A stretch of DNA of 64,000 bases from Actinomadura livida (GTDB lineage Bacteria > Actinomycetota > Actinomycetes > Streptosporangiales > Streptosporangiaceae): contig NZ_BMRO01000005.1 in NCBI RefSeq assembly GCF_014648675.1, forward strand, positions 181,285-245,284. The letters are read 5' to 3'. Of this stretch, positions 1-9,070 are shown piece after piece. The notes under the pieces were generated by a model. The model had not been told where the DNA came from, did not search any database, and worked only from the letters and a program-made list of their open reading frames with translations. Position 1 is the first letter of the stretch. Each line of letters starts with the position of its first letter. A program made the position numbers and the translations under genes.

Positions 1-2
1 AG

Positions 3-3000
3 CCGCCGTGGCGGAAGCGGGCCGCCGGCCTCAACATGCCGCGCCTGCTGGCGGCGCACCTGCCCATGCGCAGGCTGCTGGAGTCCAGGCCCGACCTGAC
101 GGCCTTCGTGCGCGGCGACGTCGACTGGCTGTGGCTGATGACCGCCCTGTACGGCGGCCTCGGGCGCGGGGACGTCCAGCAGGACCTCCGCGCGTACCAG
201 CTGAAGCGGCTGCGCCGCCTCCGGCCGGTCGTGACCGACCCGGCCGAGGAGGCGCCGGGACCGCCGCCACCGGTGCCGCCGGTCGAGTTCTGTCCCGGCG
301 ACATCGTCCACGACCTGGCGGACGCGGAGCTGAGCCGCGCCGTCCAGCGGCTTCTCCGCGCGCGCGGTCCCGCCCGCGAGCTGGCGGAGACGTTCCGCCG
401 CGGCTGGGAGCGCGGCGCGGACCCGGCCGGCCGCGCCGACGCGATCGTCGGCCTGGCGGCCTTGGGCGAGGACGTCGTCCCCATGATCCGCGAAGCGCTG
501 GACGACGACGCCCGCCGTCCCGCCGCGCAGAGCGCGCTCGGGAGGTTCCGGTGGCTGTGGTCGCTGCTGCGGGAGCCGCTGCTCAGGTCGGCGGAGGCCG
601 CCGCCCGGACCATCCCCTCCGAGGCCCCGGAGGAGCACCAGCTCGATCTGCTGCGCGTCGTCATCGACGGGCACGTCTCGGCGGACGGCGGGCCGCTCCA
701 GGTCAGCGACGTGGTTCCCGAGTACCGCTTCGTCGATGCGACGTCAGAGCCGATCCGTGCCGCGCTGGACGCCGAGTACTGGTCGTACGCCTTCTCCGGC
801 CTGGCCGTCGACGGACCCGGCGGTACGGCCTCCGGGGCGGCTCCCGGGGCGTTCTCCGCCGCGCACCTCCGGTCGCCGGACAGCGTGGTCCGCGGCTGGT
901 CGAGAGCCCGCCGGGCGCGCAACGACCTCGCCCGGCAGCGGCTCCCGTGGCCGGAGCCGGCGAGCGCCCCGCGGTCCGCGACGCGCGTCGACCACTACCT
1001 CGCGATGCTCGACGGCCTGTGGGAGGCGCCGTCGGAACTCGACTACACCGCGGGCCACCTGCTGGGGCGGTGCAGCCCGCTCGTCGACGCCCACCCGGAC
1101 CTGTTCTGGGAAACGCTCGCGGTCTGCTGCGGCCGCGGCGCGGCGTTCCGGACGGGGTTCCGCACGGGAGTCGCCGACGCCCGTGCGGACGGCCCGGCCG
1201 GCCAGGCCGGCCCGACCTGCTCGTCGGTCGCGTCCGACGTCGTGCTCTCCTGGGCCGAGGGCTTCGTCGAGCCGGGCGAGGCGGCGAACGTCCGCGACAT
1301 CGTGACCGGCATGTTCCGCCTGGGCGAGGAAGACGTGTACGACCCGGACGGGAGGACCCCTCGTCCCGAGTCGGTCTCGTCCGCGTCGACCTACGCCGCC
1401 CGGATCAGAACTCCGTACCTGCGGTTCCGTGCGCTGTGGCGGCTGCTCGACGCCCTCGGGGACCTCGACGTCGCGCTCGCGAACCGGACGGTGACCCAGG
1501 CCCTGTTCAAAATCATCGATCCGCATGACCTGGTGCGGGCCTTCGAGATGATCGCGGTCACCGTCACGAGCACGCTGGCCGACGCGGTCGCGGTCGAGTT
1601 CCTCGGCGCCGACGGGCTGGTGCAGAAGGTCGGCGGCGTCCGCGATCCCGAGAAGCGTGCGCGTTCCCTCGTCCGGCTGGCCGGCCTCATGCCCGACCGG
1701 TCCGCGGAGCTCCTCGACGCCGCGGTCGACTCCATCGTCCGGATCGACGACCGGCGGCGGCGAGCCGAGGAGATCGACGGCATGCGCGGCGTGCTCGACG
1801 AGTTCTCCCGCCCGGTGGCCGCGCTGGACGCCGCGGCCGAGGAGATCGACGACCCCTGGCTGCGCCACCTGGCGTCCGGCCGCGCCTCCCGGCTCATCGA
1901 GGGCTATCGCGACCGCTACACGAGGGGGGCGCTGGCCTGGCGGCTTCCTCCGGACACGGCGGCCGTCGCCTTCCGGAGCCATCGGCTGGGGTCCCCGACC
2001 GGGCACCTCCCGTGGGGCCTGCTCTACCTGAACGCCGTCGCCGCCGAGGTGGACCGGATCGAGGCGGTCCCCACGGGCGGCGGAGCGGCCTGGGAGCAGC
2101 TGACCGGCCCGGACCCCCGGGCCGCGGTGGACGCGCTCATCGAGGCCGCGGGCGGCGGCGGGGTGAGGGTCACGCCGCGGGAGGCGGCCGTGCTCGGCCG
2201 CGTCGTCGAGTCGGGCGGCACGGAGGTCCTCCGCCCGCTCTGGGCCCACCTGGAATGCACGGACGCGGCGGCCCTGGCGATCGTGGCCAGGCTGGACGGG
2301 ACGGACGGCGTGGTCAGGCGCTGGAAGGCCCTCGTCCAGGTCGAGTCCGGGCGGCTGACGCCGGAGAACCTCGTAGCGGTCATCGACCTGCTCGCCGAGT
2401 CGACCGACCGGCTGCGGTTCCGCGCCGCCCTGGCTCTGCACGGCCGCAGGCCCACCTCGCACAACCGGAACCGCCGCTGGTCCGTCAAGCGCGTCGGCAC
2501 GCGGGTCGTCGAGATCCTCGCCGAGCAGGCGCGGCGACTCGACATCCCCCGGTCCGTCCGAACATCGCTCCGCTGGGTCCAGCACGACGTCCATCATGAC
2601 GACGCCGAAGCGCTCGATCACTGGATGTCGGCGGCGTCGCGGGACGATCCGGCCGCCGCATGGATCCTCGGTTCGGTCGAGTCGCTCGATCCCGCACTGG
2701 TCACGCGGCTCGCGGACGCCCTGCCGGGAGCCGCCCCGGCGTTGCAGCGCACCTTGATCGAGGCGCTGGCGAGACTCGCCTATCTCAACCCCACCAACCT
2801 GGCGGCGTCGCGTGATTCCGTGTGCACGGCGATCGCGTCGGTCCCGGAGCCGACGAGGCGCGCGGCGAGCGTCCTGCTGAACGGGCCGGCCACCTGCCTC
2901 AAGGTGGCCGAACAGGCGGTGGCCGAGTACGACACCGACGAGGCCCGCCACGCGGGCGCCGTGAAGATGATCGAGGGTTCGAGCGTATGGCTCGACGACG

Positions 3001-3743
3001 AGTGCCTGGCCGATTCAGAGGCGTGCATGAAGAGGCTCCGGGAACTCGCCTTCAATCATTACCTTCCCGGGGGCTACTGGTCGCAGCCCTACGCGGTGGC
3101 CGCCACGCTGAGCGGCGACGAGGACGTGCTGCGCCTGCTGCTCTCTTTGGTGGAGTCCGCGAGCCTGAACGACGAACCCGAACTCGTCCTCGGCGATCTG
3201 CTGGCGGCGACCTGCGCGCTGGCCGAGGCGTCCCCCTACGCGTTCACCGCCTCGGCCGATCCCGACGTATGGGAGTCGATCCTCACGGAACTGGCCGAGG
3301 TGGGCTACCAGTGGAACACCCGCTTGGCCGCCGTCCGGCTGCTGGGCCTGCTCCGCCGCGTCTCCGGGAACGTCGTCGCGGCGCTGCGCACGGCGGTCAA
3401 CGACGTCTCCCCCGTCCAGGAGGCCGCCTACGCCTCCGCCGAGCAGTTCCGCCACATGCAGCGGGACGTCATCCCGGACCTGCTCGCCCTGCTGGACCTC
3501 CCGGACGCCGGTGTGGCCGCGTCGACGACGCGGCTGCTCGTCGGGCTGGCCAAGGCGGAAGGCGCGACCACCGACCGCCGCCGCATCCTCCGGGGCCTGC
3601 GGGAGAAGGCCGCCGGGTCGGAGCGGCCGCGGCACGTGTACCTGATGCGGAGCAACGATACGACGGGGGAGATGTGGATCGAGCACGTCGACCGCTTGGA
3701 CCGGATTCTCTACCGGGCGATCCTGGACATCAGAGGCTGGTGA
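3..3743 (+). CDS. Large helical-repeat (HEAT-like) protein, N-terminus outside window
   Basis: The reading frame is open from base 3, so the true start probably lies before the window; an internal ATG at 36 would still give 1235 residues. No enzymatic motif is visible in this part. The sequence is almost wholly alpha-helical with leucine- and alanine-rich repeats, and the last 400 or so residues look like HEAT/ARM repeats (for example around DLLALLDLPDAGVAASTTRLL near the C-terminus). In actinomycetes, large proteins with such tails often carry an NTPase domain upstream, but that is inference because the upstream part is missing. It is convergent with the VirD4-like gene, with only 19 bases between the stops. 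Function unknown; coding status is certain from length and codon bias. Confidence 0.8.
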   Translation, partial: PPWRKRAAGLNMPRLLAAHLPMRRLLESRPDLTAFVRGDVDWLWLMTALYGGLGRGDVQQDLRAYQLKRLRRLRPVVTDPAEEAPGPPPPVPPVEFCPGDIVHDLADAELSRAVQRLLRARGPARELAETFRRGWERGADPAGRADAIVGLAALGEDVVPMIREALDDDARRPAAQSALGRFRWLWSLLREPLLRSAEAAARTIPSEAPEEHQLDLLRVVIDGHVSADGGPLQVSDVVPEYRFVDATSEPIRAALDAEYWSYAFSGLAVDGPGGTASGAAPGAFSAAHLRSPDSVVRGWSRARRARNDLARQRLPWPEPASAPRSATRVDHYLAMLDGLWEAPSELDYTAGHLLGRCSPLVDAHPDLFWETLAVCCGRGAAFRTGFRTGVADARADGPAGQAGPTCSSVASDVVLSWAEGFVEPGEAANVRDIVTGMFRLGEEDVYDPDGRTPRPESVSSASTYAARIRTPYLRFRALWRLLDALGDLDVALANRTVTQALFKIIDPHDLVRAFEMIAVTVTSTLADAVAVEFLGADGLVQKVGGVRDPEKRARSLVRLAGLMPDRSAELLDAAVDSIVRIDDRRRRAEEIDGMRGVLDEFSRPVAALDAAAEEIDDPWLRHLASGRASRLIEGYRDRYTRGALAWRLPPDTAAVAFRSHRLGSPTGHLPWGLLYLNAVAAEVDRIEAVPTGGGAAWEQLTGPDPRAAVDALIEAAGGGGVRVTPREAAVLGRVVESGGTEVLRPLWAHLECTDAAALAIVARLDGTDGVVRRWKALVQVESGRLTPENLVAVIDLLAESTDRLRFRAALALHGRRPTSHNRNRRWSVKRVGTRVVEILAEQARRLDIPRSVRTSLRWVQHDVHHDDAEALDHWMSAASRDDPAAAWILGSVESLDPALVTRLADALPGAAPALQRTLIEALARLAYLNPTNLAASRDSVCTAIASVPEPTRRAASVLLNGPATCLKVAEQAVAEYDTDEARHAGAVKMIEGSSVWLDDECLADSEACMKRLRELAFNHYLPGGYWSQPYAVAATLSGDEDVLRLLLSLVESASLNDEPELVLGDLLAATCALAEASPYAFTASADPDVWESILTELAEVGYQWNTRLAAVRLLGLLRRVSGNVVAALRTAVNDVSPVQEAAYASAEQFRHMQRDVIPDLLALLDLPDAGVAASTTRLLVGLAKAEGATTDRRRILRGLREKAAGSERPRHVYLMRSNDTTGEMWIEHVDRLDRILYRAILDIRGW

Positions 3744-3762
3744 ACCGGACCGGCCGTTCCGT

Positions 3763-4992
3763 TCAGGAGGCGAGTCTCCCAATCCGGTGCGGTACCCCGT
3801 CGAGGTGCACGATCTGCTCCCGTGGACCGAGCGCCCAGACCTCGTTCATCGGCAGCCCCAGGAACGTTTCGGCTTCGGACGCCGCGGCGGAGTCCTTGGT
3901 CCCGAACACCTGCACCGCCCCGCTGCCGGAGACGATCGCCGGCCACGCGCCCGGGTAGGTCGTGCGCAGCTGGTGGAGGTCGTGCCAGAACGTCCATACG
4001 CGGAACCCCGCGTAGGAGCCCGACCCGAGCACCGATTCGAGCAGGGGGAGCCCGCCGAGCGCGGCGCAGTGGTCGAGGAGGAAGAGCGGGGGCCGCAGGG
4101 GCGGCGGGCTCGTCCTCAGCACGTTGTGCAGCAGTACCCCGGCCCAGATCCGGAGCAGTGCTCCGTGGGTGGCGAGCCGTTCCGGGGGGATCACGAGGTA
4201 GATCGTGACCGGGGCCCCGGCCCGCAGTTCGGCCAGGTGCACGGTCGACCGGCTCACGGTGCTCTGGACCTGGGGGACGCCCAGCATCTTGAGGTGTGCG
4301 ATGGCGTTCTGCAGGACCTGCGGCCGGATGCTGTCCGACTTCTGGAGGAAATTCGCGATCTCCGAGTAGGCCATCTTCGGGATCTGCTTGCCGATCGTGT
4401 CCAGCACCACGGCGAGGTTGTAGATGACATCGTCGTTGTGCATCGTGGAATAGAGCTGATCGAACGAGTGCGTGTCCGCGGTCGCGGAGAGGTAGCCGAT
4501 CACCCCGCAGAGCAGGCCGAAAGCCTCGTGGTCGGTGGCCTCGCTGAAGGCGTTGCGCGGGGCGACCAGGCCGGCGATGTCCTGGCAGGCGGTTTCCAGA
4601 GCCGGGCTTTCCAGCCCTTCCAGCAGTTCGAGGGGGTTCAAGGCGTCCGAGTCCGGTCCGATGACCTCGAAAGGGTCGAGCCGCACGACCGTCTGTCCCA
4701 TATTCCGCCGCGCGTCCGCGGTGGCGGAATAGGCGGCCCCGTTGAGGTCGACCACGACGATCTGGCCTTCGTAGGCCAGCAGGTTCGGCACCAGGCAGGA
4801 TTCGGCCCTGCCCGACGAGTTCGGGGCGATCGTCAGCAGGTGCGAGGGCTGATCGAAGGTGACGGTGCCGCCGGACGCGGCCGGACCGGAGGCACGGCCC
4901 TCGCCCAGCCCGCCGGATTCCGCACCGCCGGACTCGCCCAGCAGAAGCGGATGCGGGTCGGTTCCGGAAATGCCGTCCATCAGCGCCTCCAC
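3763..4992 (-). CDS. VirD4/TraG-like conjugative coupling protein homologue with altered ATPase motifs
   Basis: A 409-residue protein from a GTG start (alternative ATG at 4980). The fold order matches the TraG/VirD4 family that pumps DNA into type IV secretion channels. There is a P-loop region at residues 56-65, then VPNLLAYEGQIVVVDLNG (family pattern: IPNLL...G..VV.D.KGE), a DPFE segment near 106, and a Walker-B region LFLLDHCAALGGLPLLES near 303-320. The key residues are changed: the P-loop reads APNSSGRAES, with Arg at the usual Lys, and Walker B reads LLDH instead of LLDE. The usual N-terminal membrane helices are absent from this frame. No relaxase or other transfer gene is nearby. It is probably a non-transfer or inactive homologue. 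The glycosyltransferase lies 156 bases upstream on the same strand. Confidence 0.75.
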   Translation of the reverse strand: MEALMDGISGTDPHPLLLGESGGAESGGLGEGRASGPAASGGTVTFDQPSHLLTIAPNSSGRAESCLVPNLLAYEGQIVVVDLNGAAYSATADARRNMGQTVVRLDPFEVIGPDSDALNPLELLEGLESPALETACQDIAGLVAPRNAFSEATDHEAFGLLCGVIGYLSATADTHSFDQLYSTMHNDDVIYNLAVVLDTIGKQIPKMAYSEIANFLQKSDSIRPQVLQNAIAHLKMLGVPQVQSTVSRSTVHLAELRAGAPVTIYLVIPPERLATHGALLRIWAGVLLHNVLRTSPPPLRPPLFLLDHCAALGGLPLLESVLGSGSYAGFRVWTFWHDLHQLRTTYPGAWPAIVSGSGAVQVFGTKDSAAASEAETFLGLPMNEVWALGPREQIVHLDGVPHRIGRLAS

Positions 4993-5148
4993 ATTCAGCC
5001 GACCGGACGAGCGTACCGAGCGCGGGCCGGGCGATCAGCAGACCGGCGGAAACACCGATCGTCCCTCCGACCGCGAGTACTTCCGGCCGCCTGCACCGCC
5101 CCCGGTGGGCACCTCGCACACGGAACAGGAAGGTCGGCTCGCCCCTGG

Positions 5149-6417
5149 TCAGGGATGCGGAGCCGACGGGGCGTCATGCGGGAACAGGAGTTCGTCGTAG
5201 ACGTCGGCGACTCGTGACGCGTATTGCGCGGGGGTGTATTCGGTGGCTTGGCGTTTCGCGTTGGAACCCAGTCGGTCCCTGGTTTCCGAGCATTCGAGGA
5301 GCCGGACCAGGGCGTCGCCGAAGTGCGTTTCGGAGCCGGTGGCGTATCCGGTGCGGTCGTTCTTGACCACGAAGCCTTCGAGTTCGGTGTCCAGGACGAC
5401 CGCCGGGACGCCCTCCAGCGCCGCCTCGGCGATGACCATCCCCTGCGTTTCGGTCAGCGACGGATGGGCGAGGACCTTGCACGGGTTGAGGAGGTGGTTG
5501 ACGAGTTCCGGCGGCACGGGCCCCGCGAACGCGACGGCGTGTGAGATGCCGAGTGCCTCGGCCATGCGCTCGTACTTCCTTTGCTGGCCGCCCCCGATGA
5601 TGTTCAGTCTGGCGGCGGGGACGGCCGGCAGCACCTGACTCGCCATCGCCTGGAGAAGCACGTCCAGGTTCTTCTCCGAAGAAAGGCGGCCCACGTACGC
5701 GAGCACCGAATCTCCGGAATGTATGGAAAGCCGCATCTCCTGCAACAGCCGCGCCGAATCGGGGGCCAGCTTTCCATGGCGGACGGGCGCACTCGGAATG
5801 ACGCAAGGTGCGCAGGAAGGCGACATATCCCGCAGCGCGGACGCAGTTTTCGGTGACGGCACGATTACCCGGTCGAAGAGCGCCGCAACGGCCGACAACA
5901 TCTGCCGATGATGGGGTGCGACATCGTCTCCGGCCAGTGCCGCCAAGCTCGCTCGTCCGATCACCTTCGCGACTCGGCCCGCGTCGTCCGGCAGGAGGCC
6001 GCCCGCGTACATGATGGGAATGCACAGCTTGAGAAGCGGATAGGCGTCCCGGTAGGCGAGGAGATCCGTGTGCCAGGTGAGCACGGTCTTCAGCCCCGTC
6101 CGCCGGCACAGCCGCGCCGCCAGCATGCCGAGGGAGCCCAGCGTGTGGATGTGGACCACGTCGGGTTTGAAAATCTCGATCAGCCGTTCGAAGGTCTTCG
6201 GCGAAATCCAGCCGAACCTGAAGCCCCCTTGCCCCGTCGCGAACGACGGAGCCAGGTAGGTCGGATACCCGCGGGTAGGCACCGGTGGCCCGGAGCGGGG
6301 AGCGATTACCGCCACCTCGTGGCCCCACTCGCGCAGACCCGCGGCCAGGGACGCGACGGAAGTCGCGACGCCGTCCCGGTTCGGCGGGTAATTGTCTGAG
6401 ACGAGCAGAATACGCAT
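5149..6417 (-). CDS. GT4-family glycosyltransferase
   Basis: A retaining GT-B glycosyltransferase of family 4, which moves a sugar from a nucleotide-sugar to a lipid or glycan acceptor at the cytoplasmic membrane. The ATG at 6417 gives 422 residues and is preceded by an AGGGAG-type ribosome site; longer frame-open starts upstream lack family homology. Visible motifs are the N-terminal Rossmann start MRILLVSDNYPPNRDGVATS, the KPDVVHIHTLG strand (84-94), GRLSSEKN (243-250) for donor binding, and the EX7E motif Glu323-Glu331 in LTETQGMVIAEA. It resembles diacylglycerol glucosyltransferase or mannosyltransferase members of GT4, but the substrate cannot be read from the sequence. It is divergent from the membrane protein gene at 6647. 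Confidence 0.9.
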   Translation of the reverse strand: MRILLVSDNYPPNRDGVATSVASLAAGLREWGHEVAVIAPRSGPPVPTRGYPTYLAPSFATGQGGFRFGWISPKTFERLIEIFKPDVVHIHTLGSLGMLAARLCRRTGLKTVLTWHTDLLAYRDAYPLLKLCIPIMYAGGLLPDDAGRVAKVIGRASLAALAGDDVAPHHRQMLSAVAALFDRVIVPSPKTASALRDMSPSCAPCVIPSAPVRHGKLAPDSARLLQEMRLSIHSGDSVLAYVGRLSSEKNLDVLLQAMASQVLPAVPAARLNIIGGGQQRKYERMAEALGISHAVAFAGPVPPELVNHLLNPCKVLAHPSLTETQGMVIAEAALEGVPAVVLDTELEGFVVKNDRTGYATGSETHFGDALVRLLECSETRDRLGSNAKRQATEYTPAQYASRVADVYDELLFPHDAPSAPHP

Positions 6418-6646
6418 TGATCGATCACTCCCTGGGGGATCGTAGCGACATCCCGTCGTCCGGGAGTGGGCGAACAGAAATATAAATCGGCAAGAAGTGG
6501 TGTCGATCACGAGACCGAACCCGCGGTCGGCGTCCGCCTTGCGCCCCGGGCCTCCCCCGTGCGACCGGTGCCCGTGGTTCTCGTGGGTGATGTGCCGAGC
6601 CGGGCCCCCGCCCGACGATGAGAAGCCTCCCGGCCTGAGAGGCATC

Positions 6647-7738
6647 ATGAACGCACACCGATGGACGACCCTGCTGGCGACCTGCTGGTCGGCGATAACG
6701 GCCGCGCTCGGCCTGTGGTGGACCCTCCAGCCGTCCGCATACCTCCTCGGCGGAGGCGGCACCGGCAGCCCCCCGCTGGCCTTCGAGTTCCCTCGGGCGT
6801 GGCTGCTGCTGATCGGCACCGGCGGCATCGCCGTCACGCTCGGCCTGCGCACCCGGCGGTGTTCCAAGTCGCTGCGCTGGGCCCTGCTGACCACCGCCGC
6901 AGGCGTCGCCGGGCTCTGCCTGGCGGTTTCGGGATACATGCCGCTGCTCGCCCTGGCCTACGCCCTCGCGTTCTCCGGCCCGCCGGCCCTGATCGCGGCC
7001 TTGCTGGCACGGGTCTTGCGACTGGGCATCAAGGGCACCTCGGCGATGGTGGGCACCCCGGTCGCGGCCGGCCTCCTGCTGGCCATCACGATCATGGTGG
7101 CGAAAGGAGCCCACTGGACGCTCCTGGCGGTGGCCGGCTGCCTGGTCTGGCTCGCCCTGACGGTGACGTCGTACCGGGTGAACCACGGCCGCTGCGCCGC
7201 CTGCGGCCGTCCCGGCGCGGCCTGGACCCGCCCGGAGTCCGCCGCCCGCTGGGGACGCCGGATCACGATCATCGCCGCGATCATGCCGCTGCCCTACGGC
7301 CTGGCCCGCCTCACCTGGTTCACCCCGTGGCCGGTCGCGTTCCCCGAAGGCGCCGGCTGGGGCATCTGGATCACCGGCGTCCTCCTCGGCTTCGCCTCGG
7401 AGGGCGGCGCGATCCTGACCCGCGGACTCATCCGCCCCTGGGGCGAGGTGTGGCCGAGGTGGGTCCCGGCCCTGCACGGCCGCTCCATCCCGGTCGCCGT
7501 ACCGACCTTCGCGGCACTCACGGCCTCGGTCATGCTCGCCCTGCTGACCGTCTACTTCGCCGGCACCATCGCCGACGGCGAGATCGATCTCCTGGTCATC
7601 GTGGCCTTCGTCCCTCTGAGCCTCTGGGGCCCCCTCCTGGCCGGCGCAGCCATGGCCTATTACTACCGCCGCCGCCAAGACTGCTCCCACTGCGCCGAGA
7701 AGCCACTCCACCAGGCCGACCTGGCCCTGAGCGCCTGA
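6647..7738 (+). CDS. Multi-pass integral membrane protein, unknown function
   Basis: A 363-residue hydrophobic protein from the ATG at 6647 (MNAHRW), preferred because upstream codons in the open frame are proline/arginine-rich and non-hydrophobic. Around eight to ten membrane segments are visible, starting with TTLLATCWSAITAALGLWW and ending with a helix near residue 345. Two Cys pairs are exposed between or after helices: CAACG in the middle and CSHC near the C-terminus, which could bind metal or form disulfides. I do not recognise the family. It is monocistronic, followed by a strong hairpin terminator, and divergent from the GT4 gene across a 229-base gap in which I see no further feature. 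Confidence 0.75.
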   Translation: MNAHRWTTLLATCWSAITAALGLWWTLQPSAYLLGGGGTGSPPLAFEFPRAWLLLIGTGGIAVTLGLRTRRCSKSLRWALLTTAAGVAGLCLAVSGYMPLLALAYALAFSGPPALIAALLARVLRLGIKGTSAMVGTPVAAGLLLAITIMVAKGAHWTLLAVAGCLVWLALTVTSYRVNHGRCAACGRPGAAWTRPESAARWGRRITIIAAIMPLPYGLARLTWFTPWPVAFPEGAGWGIWITGVLLGFASEGGAILTRGLIRPWGEVWPRWVPALHGRSIPVAVPTFAALTASVMLALLTVYFAGTIADGEIDLLVIVAFVPLSLWGPLLAGAAMAYYYRRRQDCSHCAEKPLHQADLALSA

Positions 7739-7757
7739 CGGCCTGGCAACGGAGACG

Positions 7758-7790
7758 CGCCCTCGCCCGGCCGCCCGCCGGGCGAGGGCG
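7758..7790 (+). terminator. Hairpin terminator after membrane protein gene
   Basis: Perfect 14-bp inverted repeat (7758-7771 with 7777-7790) around a 5-base loop, 20 bases after the stop at 7738. There is no T-run, which is usual for high-GC actinomycete terminators. Confidence 0.75.
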
Positions 7791-7885
7791 GTGGCAGGAC
7801 GAAGGCCGCCCTCGTGGAGAATCTGCGGACGACGGGAGCGCGCCCCCGCTGGTCCGGATCGTAGGCGCGGACGAGGAGGCGGCCG

Positions 7886-9070
7886 ATGAAGAGCGAGGAT
7901 CGTCCCGGCGATGTAGGCAGGGCAGATGTCGGCAGGCCCGTCCTCCCGCCGACCGTGGAGGACGAGCGGTTGCGGGCACTGCGCGCCCGCGTGCGCACGT
8001 TCGTCCGGCACGAACTGGAGACCGGCGGGTTCACGCCCACCGTCGACTCGTGGATGAGCGCCTGGGACATCGGGTTCACCCGCAGACTCGCCGCCCAGGG
8101 GTGGCTCGGCATGACGATCCCCACCGAGTACGGCGGGCACGGCCGCACCTTCCTCGAACGCTTCGTCGTCACCGAGGAGTTGCTCGCCGCCGGAGCACCG
8201 GTGACCGCGCACTGGTTCGCCGACCGCCAGGTGGCGCCCTCGCTCCTGAAGTTCGGCACCGAGGAGCAGAAGCGGGAGTTCCTTCCCGGCATCGCCCGGG
8301 GCGAGGTGCTGTTCGCGATCGGCATGAGCGAACCGGAGTCGGGGTCCGACCTCGCCGGCGTCGGCACCAAGGCGTCGCGCGCCGAGGGCGGCTGGACGAT
8401 CACCGGCACCAAGGTCTGGACGACCAACGCCCATCGCGCCGACCACATGATCGCCCTGGCCCGCACGGCCCCGGTCGACGCCGGAGACCGCCACGCCGGG
8501 CTCAGCCAGTTCATCGTCGACCTCCGGTCGCCCGGCGTGGAGATCCGGCCCATCGTGTCGATGAACGGCGAGCACCATTTCAACGAGGTGTTCCTGGGCG
8601 ACGTCTTCGTCCCCGACGGGAAGGTCCTCGGCGCGATCGGGGACGGGTGGCACCAGGTGACCTCCGAACTCGCCTTCGAGCGCAGCGGGCCGGAGCGCTT
8701 CCTGTCCACGTACCTGCTCCTTGAGGACCTGACGGAGGCGATGCGCCGCGGGCAGCTCCCGGCCGATCCGCGACTGGGCCGGTTCTTCGCCAGGATCGCG
8801 GGACTGCACCGGATGTCGCTCGCCGTCGCGGGCGCGCTCGAACGGGGCGAACGCGCCGACGTCGCCGCCGCGGTCGTCAAGGCGCTCGGGACGAGGACCG
8901 AGGGAGACATCGCCGAGTACGCGGCCATGTTCCTCGGCGGGGGCGGCGTTCCGGCCCCCGTACGGGACGCGGCCGACGCCGCGCTCCTGGCCCGCCCGGG
9001 GTTCACGATCCGCGGGGGGACCAACGAGATCCTGCACGGTGTGATCGCCAGGGGATTGGGGCTGCGCTGA
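7886..9070 (+). CDS. Acyl-CoA dehydrogenase, FadE-type, first subunit
   Basis: A 394-residue flavoprotein of the acyl-CoA dehydrogenase superfamily that introduces an alpha-beta double bond into an acyl-CoA thioester. Seen: the helical N-domain, the FAD/substrate segment FAIGMSEPESGSDLAGVGTKA with the following GWTITGTKVWTTNAHRADH sheet, and the C-terminal GGTNEILHGVIARGLGL. The usual catalytic IYEGT reads IRGGT, so the classical Glu base is missing here, as happens in heteromeric FadE pairs of actinobacteria. The stop overlaps the start of the partner gene (TGATG), which strongly suggests an obligate two-subunit enzyme. Substrate unknown; steroid or branched acyl-CoA are options by family analogy only. 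Confidence 0.9.
   Translation: MKSEDRPGDVGRADVGRPVLPPTVEDERLRALRARVRTFVRHELETGGFTPTVDSWMSAWDIGFTRRLAAQGWLGMTIPTEYGGHGRTFLERFVVTEELLAAGAPVTAHWFADRQVAPSLLKFGTEEQKREFLPGIARGEVLFAIGMSEPESGSDLAGVGTKASRAEGGWTITGTKVWTTNAHRADHMIALARTAPVDAGDRHAGLSQFIVDLRSPGVEIRPIVSMNGEHHFNEVFLGDVFVPDGKVLGAIGDGWHQVTSELAFERSGPERFLSTYLLLEDLTEAMRRGQLPADPRLGRFFARIAGLHRMSLAVAGALERGERADVAAAVVKALGTRTEGDIAEYAAMFLGGGGVPAPVRDAADAALLARPGFTIRGGTNEILHGVIARGLGLR

Noticed and set aside
744..2951. 735-codon open frame on the minus strand
   Set aside because: Antisense to the large helical-repeat gene; composition is Arg/Gly/Pro-rich with no recognisable domain, as expected from high-GC shadows.
5149..6939. Longer version of the glycosyltransferase starting at 6939
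   Set aside because: The extra 174 codons have no family similarity and run antisense into the membrane protein gene; the ATG at 6417 has a good ribosome site.
6425..9037. 870-codon open frame on the minus strand
   Set aside because: Runs across the membrane protein gene and the first acyl-CoA dehydrogenase gene; the translation is low-complexity and the forward genes carry clear family motifs.
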